Assembly (NCBI RefSeq): GCF_030445035.2
Contig: NC_080683.1
Location: 123,427,225-123,491,224 of the forward strand
From: Dasypus novemcinctus
Lineage: Eukaryota; Chordata; Mammalia; Cingulata; Dasypodidae
Direction of reading: 5' to 3'
Length of the DNA stretch: 64,000 nt
Below are positions 1 to 11,038 of the stretch, piece after piece. Below the pieces are notes generated by a model. That model did no database searches. It was not told the DNA's origin and was given only the letters and a program-made list of their open reading frames with translations. The position numbers were made by a program, and so were the translations under genes. Each line of letters begins with the position of its first letter. Within the stretch, counting starts at the first letter, position 1.

Positions 1-340
1 CTCCCTCAGTAAAGTGGACTTGCGTGTTTACCTTGTCACCGCGGTAGTTCTTCTGCCGTGCGCCCTCCAGTCCTGAGAGCCCCCGACAAGGGCCTGGCCT
101 CCCTTGTCCCCAGTTCGTCGCCTGCTTCGCCGGGCGACCCCTTCATCGCCGGCTTCGCCGGGCGACCCCGTCAGCCGAACCGCGCAACCCCTTGTGAGAC
201 CGATCCCTCGTCTGCTGCCGGACCGACCCCTCGTCCCAAGTGGGACCGACCCCTCGTCCCAAGCGGGACCGACCCCTCGTCCAGAGCTGGACCGACCCCT
301 CGTCCGCAGCCAGACCCCACCTCTACCGACCGAGCAAGCC
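1..340. repeat. GC-rich tandem-repeat block, possibly LTR or leader derived
   Basis: A unit beginning GACCGACCCCTCGTCC recurs at 198, 221, 244, 267 and 290, an exact 23-bp period with small changes. Before it, CTTCGCCGGGCGACCCC occurs twice, 28 bp apart (125 and 153). The first 60 bases contain AGTAAA followed by a T-rich stretch, as in the R/U5 part of a retroviral LTR, but I see no primer-binding site or coding remnant. The block stops where a truncated SINE begins. Origin is uncertain; the tandem structure is seen directly. Confidence 0.55.
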
Positions 341-542
341 GCCGTAGCTCTCCTTATGGGTGCACTCCTTGCGCGTGGGGCTTCCCTGTGCGGGGACACC
401 CCTGCGTGGCAGGGCACTCCTTGCGCGCATCAGCACTGCACAGGGGCCAGCTCCACACGGGTCAAGGAGGCCCGGGGTTTGAACCGCGGACCTCCCATGT
501 GGTAGGCAGACACCCTATCCATTGGGCCAAGTCCGCTTCCCT
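341..542 (-). mobile_element. DAS-like SINE, 5' half only
   Basis: The tRNA-like head lies at the right end (complement of GGAAGCGGACTTGGCCCA), with a B-box-like GGTTCAAACC complement near 476-485. The second half of the element and its A-rich tail are missing: the body runs directly into the GC-rich tandem block. The element sits at the 3' end of an antisense L1. Confidence 0.8.
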
Positions 543-1137
543 CTGTCTTTTTACTAGTGGCCATTCTAATAGTTGTGAAATGATATCTCATTGTAATTTT
601 AATTTGCATTTCCCTAAAATCTGCTGATGCTGAACATGTTTTCTTGTGCTTTTTTGCCTTTTGCAATTCTTCTTTTGACAAATGTCTATTCAAGTTTTTT
701 GCCCATTTTTTAATCAAGTTGTTTGTCTTTGTATTGTTGAGTTGCAGCATCTCTTTATATATCATGGATATTAAACCTTTATCAGATATGTGTTTGCCAA
801 ATAGTTTCCCACATTGAGTCAGCTGCCTTTTCACCCTTTGACAAAGTCCCGTGAGTACAAAAGTGTTTAATGTTGAGGAGGTCCCATTTATCTCTTTTTT
901 TGTTGTTGCTCATGCTTTGGGTGAAAGATCCCAGAAACCACCACCCAGCATAAGGTCTTGAAGATGTTTCCCTATATTTTCTTCTAGTAGTTTTATGGTC
1001 CTGGCTTTCATATTTAGGTCTTTGTTCTGGTTTGAGTTGGTTCCTGGATAGGGAGTGAGGTAGGGGTCCTCTTTCATTCTCCTGGTTGTGGGTATCCAGT
1101 CCCAGCACCATTTATTGAACAGATGGTTTTGTCCCAT
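543..1137 (-). pseudogene. L1 ORF2 C-terminal and 3' region remnant
   Basis: The minus-strand frames give peptides typical of the ORF2p C-terminus, such as LLEENIGKHLQDL and KKWAKNLNRHLSKEE, broken across at least three frames. The same ENIGKHLQDL segment appears in the + strand L1 at about 10290-10330, which confirms the family. It encodes no intact domain. Confidence 0.8.
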
Positions 1138-1600
1138 TAATGTAAACTTGGCAGGTTTGTCAAAAAAGAGTTGGTCATAGAAGTGAGGGTTTATTTTTGG
1201 ATTCTCAATTCTATTCCATCAGTGTGTCTTTGTCCATTTCATCTAGGTTGTCTAGTTTGTTGGCATACAATTTCTCGTAGTAGCCTCTTATGATCCTTTT
1301 TGTTTCTGTGGGCTCAGTTGTAACTTCTCCCCTTTAATTTCAGATTTTATTTATTTGCACTTTCTCTCTCTTTTTCTTTGTTAGTCTAGCTTAGGGTTTG
1401 TCAATTCTATCGATCTTCTCAAAGAACCAGATTTTCCTTTTGATGATTTTCTCTATTGTTTTTTGTTGTTGTTCTCAATTTCATTTATTTCTGTTCTATA
1501 TTATTTCTTTCCTTCTTCTTGCTTTGGTATTACTTTGATGTTATTTTCTACTTTCTCCAGGTGTTCAGTTATATCTTTGATTTTCTATCTTTCTTCCCCC

Positions 1601-2030
1601 TTTTTTTGTTTAAAGATTTTGTCTATTTCGTCCCCCTCCCTCCATTGTCTGCTCTCCACTGTGTCCATTCGCTGTGTGGTCTTCTGTGTCTGCTTGTATT
1701 CTCATTAGGTGGCTCTGGGAACCAATCCTGGGACCTTCTGGAGTGGCAGAGAGGTGAGCATTCTCTTGCGCCACCTCAGCTCCCTGGTCTGTTGCATCTC
1801 TTATTGTCTTTCCTCTGTGTCTCTTTTTGTTGCGTCATCTTGATGCACCAGCTCTCCGCATGGGGCCACACTCCTGCGTGGGGCAGATCTCCATACCGGC
1901 CAGCACTCCACATGGGCCAGCTCACCACACAGGCCAGCTTGCCTTCACCAGGAGGCCCTGGGTATCAAACCCTGGACCTCCTAATGGTCGATGGGAACCC
2001 ACTTGCTGGAGCCACATCCACTTCCCTCCC
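1601..2030 (-). mobile_element. DAS-like SINE, dimeric variant
   Basis: This copy has two tRNA-like modules: one at the right end (complement of GGAAGTGGATGTGGCTCCAG) and a second near 1700-1780 with its own B-box-like ACCAATCCTGGGACC. The common single-head copies lack the second module. It is inserted in the mid-ORF2 part of the antisense L1. Confidence 0.7.
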
Positions 2031-2147
2031 TTTTTAATGCACTCGTTTAGGGCTATAAACTTCCCTCTCAGCAATGCCTTCACAGTATCCCTGTTCTCAT
2101 TTTCATTTTCATTTCATGTACTGTTTTGATCTTCTGTCTTGTTCTGT

Positions 2148-2512
2148 CTAATGATGGAGAGATGTGATGAAGTCTCCAACTATTATTATAGAAATGTCTA
2201 TTTCACCCTTTAGTTTTCCAAAAGTTTGCCTCATGTATTTTGGGGTACCTTGGTTAGGCACATAGATATTTATGACTGTTATTTCTTCCAGGTGGATTGT
2301 CCCTTTATTAATATATAATGGCCTTCCATATGTCTTATAACTGTTTTGCATTTAAAGTCTGTTTTATCTGATATTAGTATAGCTACCCCTGTTCTTCTTT
2401 GGTTACTGTTTACATGGAATATCTTTTTCCAACCTTTCACTTTCAGCTGGTTTGTATCTCTAGGTCTAAGGTGAGTTTCCTGTAAGCAGCATATGGATGT
2501 TTTTTTATCCAT
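2148..2512 (-). pseudogene. L1 ORF2 endonuclease domain remnant
   Basis: Two overlapping minus-strand frames together cover the N-terminal apurinic-type endonuclease of ORF2p. The CCLQETHLR motif holds the catalytic glutamate of the family. A frame change separates it from the second part, where the usual GDFN motif reads GDFI, so the conserved asparagine is lost. Downstream the domain stops at a join to other L1 sequence. The domain normally nicks target DNA for target-primed reverse transcription; this copy cannot. Confidence 0.8.
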
Positions 2513-2701
2513 TCTGTCAGCCTATATCTTTTGATTGGGGAGTTTAATCCATTCACATTCAATGATATTACTATAAATCCATTATTTACTTCCATCATTT
2601 TATTATTTGGTTCATATGTCATATCTTATTTTTGTCTTTCTTTTTACTCTTTTGGTTATCCTTTCTGCTATTCTTGCCTTCTACTCTCTCCTCCAAGCCT
2701 C

Positions 2702-3243
2702 TCACTCCTGTCTTTTTCTTCTGGGCTGTAAGGCTCCCTTTAATAATTCCTGCAAAGGTGGATTCTTTATTAGGAAATCTTTCAGTTCCTGTTTATTTGT
2801 GAATATTTTATATTCACTTTCATATTTGAAGGACACTTTTGCCAGATAAAGAATTCTTGGCTGGCAATTTTTCTCTTTGTGTATCCTGATTATATCATGC
2901 CACTGTCTTCTTGCCTCTTTGGTTTCTGATGAGAAATCCACACCAAGTTTAACTGGGCATCCCTTGTTTGTGATGATTTATTTCTCCCTTGCTGCTCTCA
3001 GAATCTTCTCTTGATCTTTGATGTTTGACACTCTGAGTAGTTGTGTCTTGGAGTAGGTCTATTCACATTTATTCTGATTAGGGTATGGTGCACTTGTTGG
3101 ACAACTAAATTCATTTCTTTCATGAGAGTTGGGAAATTTTCAGCCCTTATTTCCTCAGATACTGTTTCTGCCTCTTTCCCCTTTGCTTCTCCTTCTGGAA
3201 CTCCCCTGATACACGTGCTGTTGTGCTTCACATAGTTATTCAA
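2702..3243 (-). pseudogene. L1 ORF1 remnant (RNA-binding protein)
   Basis: The upstream piece (3243-2998) contains the RGVPEGE motif and the ENFPTLMKEMN and RPTPRH segments of the ORF1p RRM region. The downstream piece (2941-2702) contains EARRQWHDI, KNCQPRILY and the LQELLKGAL end of the C-terminal domain. The two pieces are in different frames, so at least one frameshift separates them. The coiled-coil N-terminal part, towards 4000, is not recognisable as an open frame. In a live element ORF1p coats L1 RNA as trimers. Confidence 0.8.
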
Positions 3244-3384
3244 CTCGCTGAGCCCCTAATCAGCTTTTTCCTTTCTTTCCTCTCTCTGTTCTTTTCTTTC
3301 TTCAATTTCAGCTATTCTATCTTCTGCATCACTTATTCTTTCTTCTATCATTTCAAGTCTGCTATTCCATACCTCTAATGTGTT

Positions 3385-3802
3385 GTTTTTTAAAAGATTT
3401 ATTTATTTTACTTATTTCTCTCCCCTTCTGCCCTGCCCTGGTTGTCTGTTCTCTGTGTCTATTTGCTGCATCTTCTTTGTCTGCTTCTGTTGTTGTCAGC
3501 AGCATGGGAATTTGTATTTCTTTTTGTTGTGTCATCTTGTTGTGTCAACTCTCCGTGTGGGCAGCAACATTCTTAGGCAGGCTGCACTTTCTTTCATGCT
3601 GGGTGGCTCTCCTTATGGGGCACACTCCTTGGGCGTGGGGCTCCCCTACACGAGATACACCCCTGCGTGGCAGGGCACTCCTTGCATGCATCAGCACTGC
3701 ACGTGGGCCAGCTCCACACGGGTCAAGGAGGCCTGGGGTTTGAACTGTGGACCTCCCATGTGGTAGGTGGATGCCCTAACCACTGAGCCAAGTCTGCTTC
3801 CC
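3385..3802 (-). mobile_element. DAS-like SINE with perfect target-site duplication
   Basis: The direct repeat CCTCTAATGTGTT flanks the element at 3372-3384 and 3801-3813. The A-rich tail is at the left and the tRNA-like head at the right. The insertion splits the 5' part of the antisense L1, so the SINE is younger than the L1. Confidence 0.9.
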
Positions 3803-4717
3803 TCTAATGTGTTTTTGATCTCACCTATCATGTCTTTCATTCCCATGAGCTCTGTTATTTTCCTATTCAGGTTTTCAAATTCTTCTTTGTGCTTGCTCAG
3901 TGTCTTCTTGATGTCCTTTATCTATTTACCCATATTGTCTTCCAACTTATTCATTTTATTTTGGAAATTTGTGTGAATCTCATTGATTAGTTGTCTAAAT
4001 CCTGTGTCTCATTTAGGGCTTTGATATATTCCTTTGCTGAGCCATTTCTTTGATTTTGTAACTTTTTGCTGATGACTAGGCATCTGATTATGATGGTAAG
4101 TTTGCTCCGATGCTCAATTTCTCTGTCTTTCTTAGTGATTTCGTGGTGGGTGGCTCTGTGTTATTGAAGTTCTTTGATTCTTGGTCCAATCTGTTCTAGG
4201 TCTTTAGGGTTGACCTTGTTAGTTGCTTAAATCTGGGCCATGAACCCAGTAATGGGTTACAGACCCACTTCTGAGGGCCTTGGGTAAGGAGGCTGTAAAG
4301 CTAGGGAAAACAGCCTCTCTTACTTATTTAAATTTCCCCACATGCACTTCCCTGGTCAGCCAGCAGATGACGCGCTTTGGCAGCCCTCTCTGTTCAAAGC
4401 CTGATCCGAGTGTGTTTGCTGCAACAGGGACAGATCACTGTGAGCGAGGACCCTGCCGGCAGAGCCTTGCAAGTCAAAATTTCTCAAAGGCTATCCTCCA
4501 ACATTGGCTGGCAGTCCCCTCTCTTTTCCAGGATAGGAAATGCTTCCACCACCCCTCTGTGTCCTCAACAACCAGTTCTGGTGGGAGGGAGGGTGACAGA
4601 GGGTCAGATCTCTTTAGCCCCTTGCTGGCTCCCAGGAAAACAATGGTGTGGCCCGGAAGAGCTCGTGGGACATGGCAGACCAAATTTGTTGGTCAAAAGC
4701 TGCATCCCTCTCTGTCC

Positions 4718-4743
4718 AGTTTCCTGGGGGGGGGGGGGGGGGG
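4718..4743. repeat. G-run in the antisense L1 5' UTR
   Basis: An uninterrupted run of about 19 G lies around 4726-4744 within otherwise mixed sequence. It may be slippage-prone and could form a G-quadruplex, but its length may also be affected by sequencing error. Confidence 0.6.
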
Positions 4744-5007
4744 TGGACTCCTGTGGCCCGCTTTTGGTAGCTGCTGACCCAAGGCCTGAGAATTCAAAAT
4801 TGTCTGCTTGTATGGGGCGGGGGGACGGGCCCTGGCAGCTGCAGCTTCTACTCATGTCCTCTCCGTCCAGATCCTTTTCTGTGCCTCTCGCTCTCTTCTG
4901 GAGAGTGTCCAGCCTCCCCCGAGAGTCCTGACCCTAGGGCATTTTTTTCCAGACCATTTCTGTCTGTCCTCCAGCTATTTTTCTGGGAGAGAAGAGAGTC
5001 TTGTGTC

Positions 5008-5437
5008 TTTTTTTTTTTTCAAGACTTATTCATTTTTATTTACTTCTCTCCCCTTCCCCTCACCCCCACCAGTGGTCTGCTCTCTGTGTCCATTTGCTGT
5101 GTGTTCTTCTGTGTCTGCTTGCATTCTTGTCAGTGGCACTGAGAAATTGTGTCTCTTTTTGTTGCATCATCTTGCTGCGTCAGCTCTCTGTGTGCAGCAC
5201 CACTCCTGGGCAGGCTGCGCTCTTTTCGGGCATGGCAGCTCTCCTTACGGGGTGCACTCCTTGCACGTGGGGCTCCCGTATGTGGGGGACACCCCTGCGT
5301 GGCATAGCACTCCCTGTGCGCATCAGTGCTGCGCATGGGCCAGCTCACCACACAGGTCAGGAGGCCCTGGTTTTGAACCCTGGACCTCCCATGTGGTAGG
5401 GGGACGCTCTATCAGGTGAGCCAAATCCACTTCCCTC
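5008..5437 (-). mobile_element. DAS-like SINE in the L1 5' UTR
   Basis: Full-length single-head copy: poly-A side (T-run) at 5008-5020, box-B complement near 5372, head ending in CCACTTCCC. It is inserted about 35 bp from the 5' end of the antisense L1. Confidence 0.85.
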
Positions 5438-5472
5438 CTGTTCCTTCTGATCCACTATCTTCCCAGAAGTAG

Positions 5473-7387
5473 GACTGATATTCTTTAACTGTAGACTAGA
5501 TTTGTTCTATGAGGCTCCAGGAAGATAAATTAGGATTTAAGATGGCAAGGTCCTGGGAAGCAGATTTCAATTCACAGTGTTAAATATTTAGACCATTTAA
5601 TCCGTCTGAATTTGGAATAAATCGAGTTGGTAATGTGTTTGCTCCCTCTCCCAGGTTGTTCTGAGTGACGTTTTGGAGTCACTGCAGCGGTGATTCGTGC
5701 ACACTGGGGGTGGAGTTGAGTCCCTTGAACGTCGTCCCCACCCCTTCCCTGTTTGGGAACAGGGCAAGTTACACCACTGTTGGCCCAGCGTTTTCTCTGC
5801 ATCAACTCTCTCTCTCTTTTTTTTTTTTTTGTCTAGATACATTTATTTTAAAATGAAACTTTAAATAACTACTATAAATGGAAAACAAGAATCAATTGCT
5901 AAAAATAAATATAATAAAACACTGTTGCTAAATTCTAACCTGATGCTGCATGGAAAAAGCTCCATGCCTGTGATCCACCCTCTCTTTGCTAAAAGGGAGA
6001 TCAGGAACTGAAGATACAGCACCAGACTAGTCGTTTCTCTTTCTCTAGTCAGAACTGAAATAGAATTAAATAGCACATTATCTTCTCACCAAGCCCATCA
6101 GTGTTTTTAATGCCGTGCCCACATTCCATCCAAACCCATCAATCTCTCCACATGTTGAGACACTGTGGAGTTGCACCGGGCTTCCCGACTCATCACACTG
6201 GGGTAAACTGAGGCAGCTGTCCACCAGGTGAGCTTCCTCCAGCCCAGGTACCACCCATCCCCAGGAGGTGGGCAGAGAGACCATACGCTGGCATATCAGA
6301 AACTGGCCTCAGGAGCATCCCATTAAGAGAACTCTCTAAGGACCTGCAGTTCTGTACTATTCACTCTAAGTTTCCTGGAGCCCAAACACAGCTCAAAGGA
6401 GTTCCTTTTTGTGCATATGTTGGAGCACGCTTAAGCTGGTGGTGGACCATTTGGCACCTTCTGGAGAATTCTCTTGTGGGCTATTTGAAGTCTCCCTTTC
6501 TACCCAGGACAAAGGAGCAGCCCTCAACCATGTCCTCATTGCTAAGTTACAGCAGGAAAACACACCCCTTCCTCACTGACCACCAAATGAAACCAAAGAC
6601 GGCTGCTTTTCCCAGAATTAAGCTACCCTCTCTCTACCCGATGCATAGGAAAATCTGACTCAGTAAAAATATGTTCCTAGGTGTTTTTTAATTTTTAAAG
6701 AAGTCTTCCTCATAATCCTAATCTACAATGATAAGTGCACTTTCTGTTTGAAAACCATCGTTTCATACTAAACCCAATAGACAATCAGGTAATGGGAAAT
6801 TCTTGGCTTGAAGGGCAGTAGCTTTCAGCTCGGGTTGCCTTATTTGGAAGAATCTGGAATATTGCTCCAGCTTTCCGCGCTCTTTGACTGGCAACATCTG
6901 ATACCAGTTTGCAGATTCCATGATTCATTAGAGGATTTGGGTCTGCTCCTGCTCATCCAGCCCCATCTTCACCCTCAAGTTCTCCCCACAAACAGCTTTT
7001 AGTGTTTTCCTGAATGGACTGATTCTTTCTCTGAGTTTATTTGTGGTGTGTGTATGTGTGTTTCCCCTCATCTTTTTAAAAATGGTATTCTAATTGTGGT
7101 GATTTACTGGTATTGGGGTGGGTCTTTCGAGTTCTTTTCTTGGATAGGAAAACATTTCTGGCTTCAGCCCGGAATGTCCCAAAATAGCTGCTGCTTCAAA
7201 GGCCCCGTGTGGGCTGCAGGGCTCTCGGGATGGAGCCTGAGGTCTCCGTGCAGGCCCCGCGGCAGGGGGACAGGGTCTGGGCGGTCATGGTAAGAGGCCA
7301 GACCCCACTCAGGGCTTTTCGGCGCCCTGGGGACCTTGTGACAAAGGAGATGCTGGCCGTGGGCCTGGGTGGGGCTGAGAAATTGCC
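5473..7387. other. Unique intergenic sequence
   Basis: No exon, RNA gene or named repeat is recognisable. Composition is ordinary, with a T-run at 5818-5830 followed by TCTAGATACATTTATTTTAAAA, which may be a degraded retroposon tail. Short open frames have no recognisable domain. Confidence 0.5.
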
Positions 7388-7482
7388 TTTTTTTTCTCTA
7401 TTTTTAAAAAAATGTTACATTCGAAAAATATAGGAGGTCCCCATATACCTCCCCCACTCCTCCCACATCAACAGCCTCTTTC
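7388..7482 (-). mobile_element. L1 3'-end fragment, antisense
   Basis: The stretch ATATAGGAGGTCCCCATATA followed by CCTCCCCCACTCCTCCC and CAACAGCCTC is the complement of the G-rich 3' end seen at 11840-11990, 17160-17280 and 54890-54950. Only about 95 bp remain. Confidence 0.65.
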
Positions 7483-7759
7483 ATTTAGCAGACGGCTGGG
7501 CCGGCACCACCCTTTGGAACCACTGGTCTAAAGTGTTTCTCAAACTTGCCAGGCTCAGGGGACGGCTGCTCTCCGTAGGGACCGCCGAGCTTTTCCCTGA
7601 GGAACTGCGGCTCAGAGGCACCCGCCGGGCCCAGCACCTGCCCGCCCTGGTTCGTCCAGCCGGGCACGTGGGTAGCCGGCAGCACCTCTTCCTCCTGTGC
7701 ACCTGCTGCCACGCCCGGCTCGGGGCTGCCCGAGGCATCACCGCCAGCTGGGCTGCCTG

Positions 7760-8055
7760 AACAGGGGGCGTTTAGTCTCTCCCGGGTGTGGAGGCCAGAA
7801 GCCGAAAGCCAGGTGCCTCCTCCAGCTTCTGGCGCCCAGGCGGCCCAGGGCTCGTGGCCGAGTCCCTCAGGCTCCGCCCCCGTCCTCGCACAGCCGTGTC
7901 CCCTGCGTGCCTCTGTCTCTCATAAGGATCCTGACCCTATGGGGCTAGGGTCTTCGCTTGACGGCATCTGCAAAGACCCAAATCAGGCCCGTTCCCAGGC
8001 AGGTAGGATTTCACGTGTCTTCTGGGGGACACGATTTAACCCATAACACCTGCTC
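7760..8055 (-). mobile_element. MaLR-type LTR fragment, antisense (probable)
   Basis: Diagnostic-looking phrases are GAGGCCAGAAGCCGAAA, ATAAGGATCCTGACCC, CATCTGCAAAGACCCAAAT and GGGGGACACGATTTAACCCA in the usual order for the complement of a MaLR LTR. No viral coding sequence accompanies it. The exact subfamily cannot be named by eye. Confidence 0.5.
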
Positions 8056-8071
8056 ATCTGAAATTACTCAG

Positions 8072-8150
8072 CAACGTCAGCAGGTAGATTATTATTCCCA
8101 AGTTATGGATAAACTGAGTTTGGGGGAACTAAGTAACTACCCCAGGGACC
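8072..8150 (-). mobile_element. MIR fragment, antisense
   Basis: TATTATTCCCAAGTTATGGA and TAAGTAACTACCCCAGG follow the antisense MIR core pattern (two-base bins of 'cccattttacagatgagg' and 'aagtaacttgccc' type). Old and diverged. Confidence 0.45.
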
Positions 8151-8724
8151 CCAGGGACACGTGTCCAAAGGGGTTCCCAAGGCAGACCTTACGTCACAAG
8201 AGAGTGTGGCTACTATATTTATCTTTGTTTCCCCAAATTAAAAAAAAAAATCAACTGAGTACCAGCAGTTGTGCAACTCAAAGGAGAAAAAAATTATCTA
8301 GAAATGTTCTTATCAAGAAGGAGAAGGAGCAGGTGAGTTAGAAAGCCCTAAATGGGAAGTCTTGCCCACGCGGTACTTTGTTATGCAAAGGACAGTAGAA
8401 TGCTACAAAATCAATTGTTTCCATGTAGAGTCCAACCAAGCGCAAAGCATAAGGCATCCGAATGTTTGGACTCATGAACAGGCCCAGCACGGCTCTTGCT
8501 TAATACACGGCTAATTTACCAACAAGAGGACGCGCCATCTGCTCATCTGTGTACCCTCAAGAATGTCTGTAGTCAGGGTCTCACACGCAACAGGTGAATA
8601 AATTTAGCGAAGTTTTTAAAGAAAGCTACTTATCTCTTAACAGAGTCAGGGAGCATTCCAAGTTAAAACTAGGAAGCTGACTAAAGATGGGTAATATTTA
8701 CTATATGCTGGGCACTCTTCTCCA

Positions 8725-8860
8725 GCAGTCTGAGAGGAGTTTCCCTAACTGTAAAAGAAGGCTGATTATTCCTACCTCGTACAGGAGTTATACTAGAGAT
8801 TTAGAGCATATAGCACAAAGCCTGGTGCATAATAAATACCCTGTAGATAATATCTAGAAA
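8725..8860 (+). mobile_element. MIR fragment, sense
   Basis: AGTTTCCCTAACTGTAAAA, TTATTCCTACCTCGTA and GCACAAAGCCTGGTGCATAA occur in the order and spacing of the MIR core and its 3' part. MIR is an ancient mammalian SINE, so this supports a mammalian genome. Confidence 0.6.
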
Positions 8861-8892
8861 GTGTATCTATCTTTGAGCAATATTCCATTGAA

Positions 8893-9590
8893 TCATGTGT
8901 TAGTTTGGCAAAGGGCTGCTGATGCAAAGTACCAGAAATCTATTGGCTTTTATAATGGAGATTTATTTGGGGTAAAAGCTTACAGTTCCAAGGATGTGAA
9001 AAGCCCAACTCCAGCACTATAAGACATGCTTTCTCACCGAATTTGTATTGATGCAAGATGGTGGGCGAGGCCTGCCTGGGCTCTCCTTCCCCTCCAGGCG
9101 TCCTCTCTCAGGCTCAGCTGCTCTGCTTACTTCCTGATTTCAGCTGCAAGCTGGCCTAGGGCTTGTCTCTTTCCAGGCCTCAGATACCAGTCTCTGTGTC
9201 CCGCTCTCTTCCCAAGTGCAGCTGTGAGAGCTACCAGGCATGTTGCAGGGCTCGTCTCTTGAGCTACTCCATGGGCTCAGACTCTTGGGGCCTTCATGCT
9301 TCTTTGTCAGGTTGCTGAATCAAAAACATGCCGGCTCCCTTTTCCCTCCGTCTGTCCCTGTGAATTGGTTTGTATCAGACCCAGCCAGGGGTGGGAACTC
9401 CATCCGAGTCATGCCTCACTGATGTCGCCCAATCAAAGCCCTGAAACAATCTCATCAAGTAAGCGAATCAAAAGCCCCTCGACTGCATTCAATGCAATCA
9501 AAGACTATTACACCCAGAGGAATAGATGAGTTTATAAACATAATCTTTCTCCTTTTGGGGTTCGTAAAATAATCTCAAACCACCACAAAT
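8893..9590 (-). mobile_element. MaLR-like LTR, antisense, lineage-specific type
   Basis: It starts TGTGTTAGTTTGGCAAAGGG, continues with a 'taccagaaatctattggctttta' type segment, and ends AATAATCTCAAACCACCACA. The same start and end recur at about 19956-21235 and 26605-27060. The CT-rich middle is variable. No viral open frame is present; it is probably a solo LTR. Confidence 0.5.
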
Positions 9591-10235
9591 GGATATGTGC
9601 AATGTTTTTCTCTTCACTGTTGGTCCACATGGGGGTTGCTTCTAGCTTTTGACTGTTACAAATAAAGCGGCCATGAACAGTCATCTTTGTGTAGACTTAT
9701 GCTTTAATTTCTCTTGGGTAAATACCCAGAGTGGAATGGCTGGATCATATAGTAGGTACGTTTAACTTCTCAGGAAACGGCTGTCCTGCTTTCTGGAGTG
9801 TGCGCCACTGTGCACTCACGCAGGAGCGCTCGGGGGCTCCAGTTCCTCCACAGCCTCGCCAGCACTCGGGAGGGTCAGGTTTTCATAACGCCTTTAGCCG
9901 CCTGGTGGATGAGTGTGGTATTACACTGCGGTTTTTAATTTACATTTCTCTGGTGACTAAAGACGATGAATGTCTTTTCATGTGCTTATTTGCCATCCAT
10001 ATATCTTCTTTAGTCAAGCGCCTTTTCAAATTCTTAGTCCTTTTGAAAACTGGTTTGTCTCATTGAGCTGTAAGAGTTATTTATGGATTTTAGGTAGAAG
10101 TCTAACCAAAAATGACCATTTTGTGAATATTTTCTCCCCATCAGTGGCTTCCTTTTCATTTTCTGTAAAGTTATATTTTGAAGAGCCAAATTTTAAATTT
10201 TGATGAAGTCCAATTTTTGTGCTTGTTGTTAAAGA
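9591..10235 (-). mobile_element. Old L1 (L1M type) 3' half, antisense
   Basis: Phrases such as TTTCTCTTGGGTAAATACCC, GAGTGGAATGGCTGGATCAT, TCTCTGGTGACTAAAGACGA and GATGAAGTCCAATTTTTGTG are the well-known antisense L1M ORF2-end and 3' UTR. It meets a sense-strand L1 head to tail at about 10236. Confidence 0.75.
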
Positions 10236-10411
10236 ATAGAATGGAACAAACTATTGATACCCACAAGGTTGGTTTTCAAAAGGATGCTAACTGGCCTGGA
10301 AGAAAACATAGGGAAGCATCTTCAGGACCTTGAGTTAGAAAATGGTTTCTTAGACTTTGCAACAAAAGAAAAAGATAGATAGAGGGAAACTTATCAAAAT
10401 AAAAAACTTTT

Positions 10412-10517
10412 AGGGGGGTGGATGTGGCTCCGTGGTTGAGCGCCTGCTTCCCATGTATGAGGTCATGCGTTCAATCCCCGGTACCTCCTAAATCTATATA
10501 CTTACATATATATACAT
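10412..10517 (+). mobile_element. Short tRNA-like SINE monomer
   Basis: About 80 bp of tRNA-like sequence with an A-box-like GTGGCTCCGTGGTTGAGCG and B-box-like GGTCATGCGTTCAATCCCC, followed by an AT-rich tail. Flanking AAACTTTT (10404-10411 and 10518-10525) is a short duplication of L1 sequence. It has only the head of the longer DAS-like SINE. Confidence 0.7.
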
Positions 10518-11038
10518 AAACTTTTGTTCCTCACAGGACTTTATCATGAAAGTAAAAAGGCAAAAAAGACAAACAAAAATTTTTTTAAAATAAAAACAAA
10601 ATAATAATTTAAAAAAGAAAGTAAAAAGATAACCTACAAAATGGGAGAAAATATTTGGCTATATAAGATAAAAGATTAATACCCAGTATATGTAAAGAAA
10701 TCCTTCAACTTAACAACAAAAAGAAAACCCGATTAAAGAATGGGCAAAAGACTTGAATAGACATCTCTCCATATAAGATATACAAATGGCTAGAAAGGAC
10801 ATGAAAAGATGCTTAGTTAGCATCATTAGCCATCAGGGAAATGCAAATCAAAACCACAATGAGGTACCATTTCACACCCATTAGAATGGCAGCTATTTAA
10901 AAAAATGGGAAATAGCAAGTGTTGGAGAGGACATGGAGATGCAGAAACACTCATTCATTGACAGTGGCAAAGTAAAATGGTGCAGCCACTGTGGAAAGCA
11001 GTTTGGCGGTTCCTCAGAAAGCTAAATATAGACTTGCC

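Larger units (their letters stand above)
543..5472 (-). mobile_element. LINE-1, antisense, internally deleted and interrupted by three SINEs
   Basis: Read on the minus strand from 5472, the element begins with a 5' UTR (the start resembles GGGAAGATAGTGGATCAG). ORF1 remnants follow (3243-2702), then the endonuclease part of ORF2 (2512-2148), part of the mid-ORF2 region (about 1600-1236), and the ORF2 C-terminus with the 3' region (1235-543). The join near 1235 brings together sequence normally about 2 kb apart in L1, so most of the reverse-transcriptase region is gone. SINEs at 1601-2030, 3385-3802 and 5008-5437 split it further. Frameshifts and stops are throughout, so this copy is dead. Confidence 0.85.

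Noticed and set aside
1..340. A retroviral primer-binding site or coding remnant
   Set aside because: No convincing tRNA-complementary 18-mer follows the LTR-like part and no gag/pol peptide is visible, so only an LTR-like origin is suggested.
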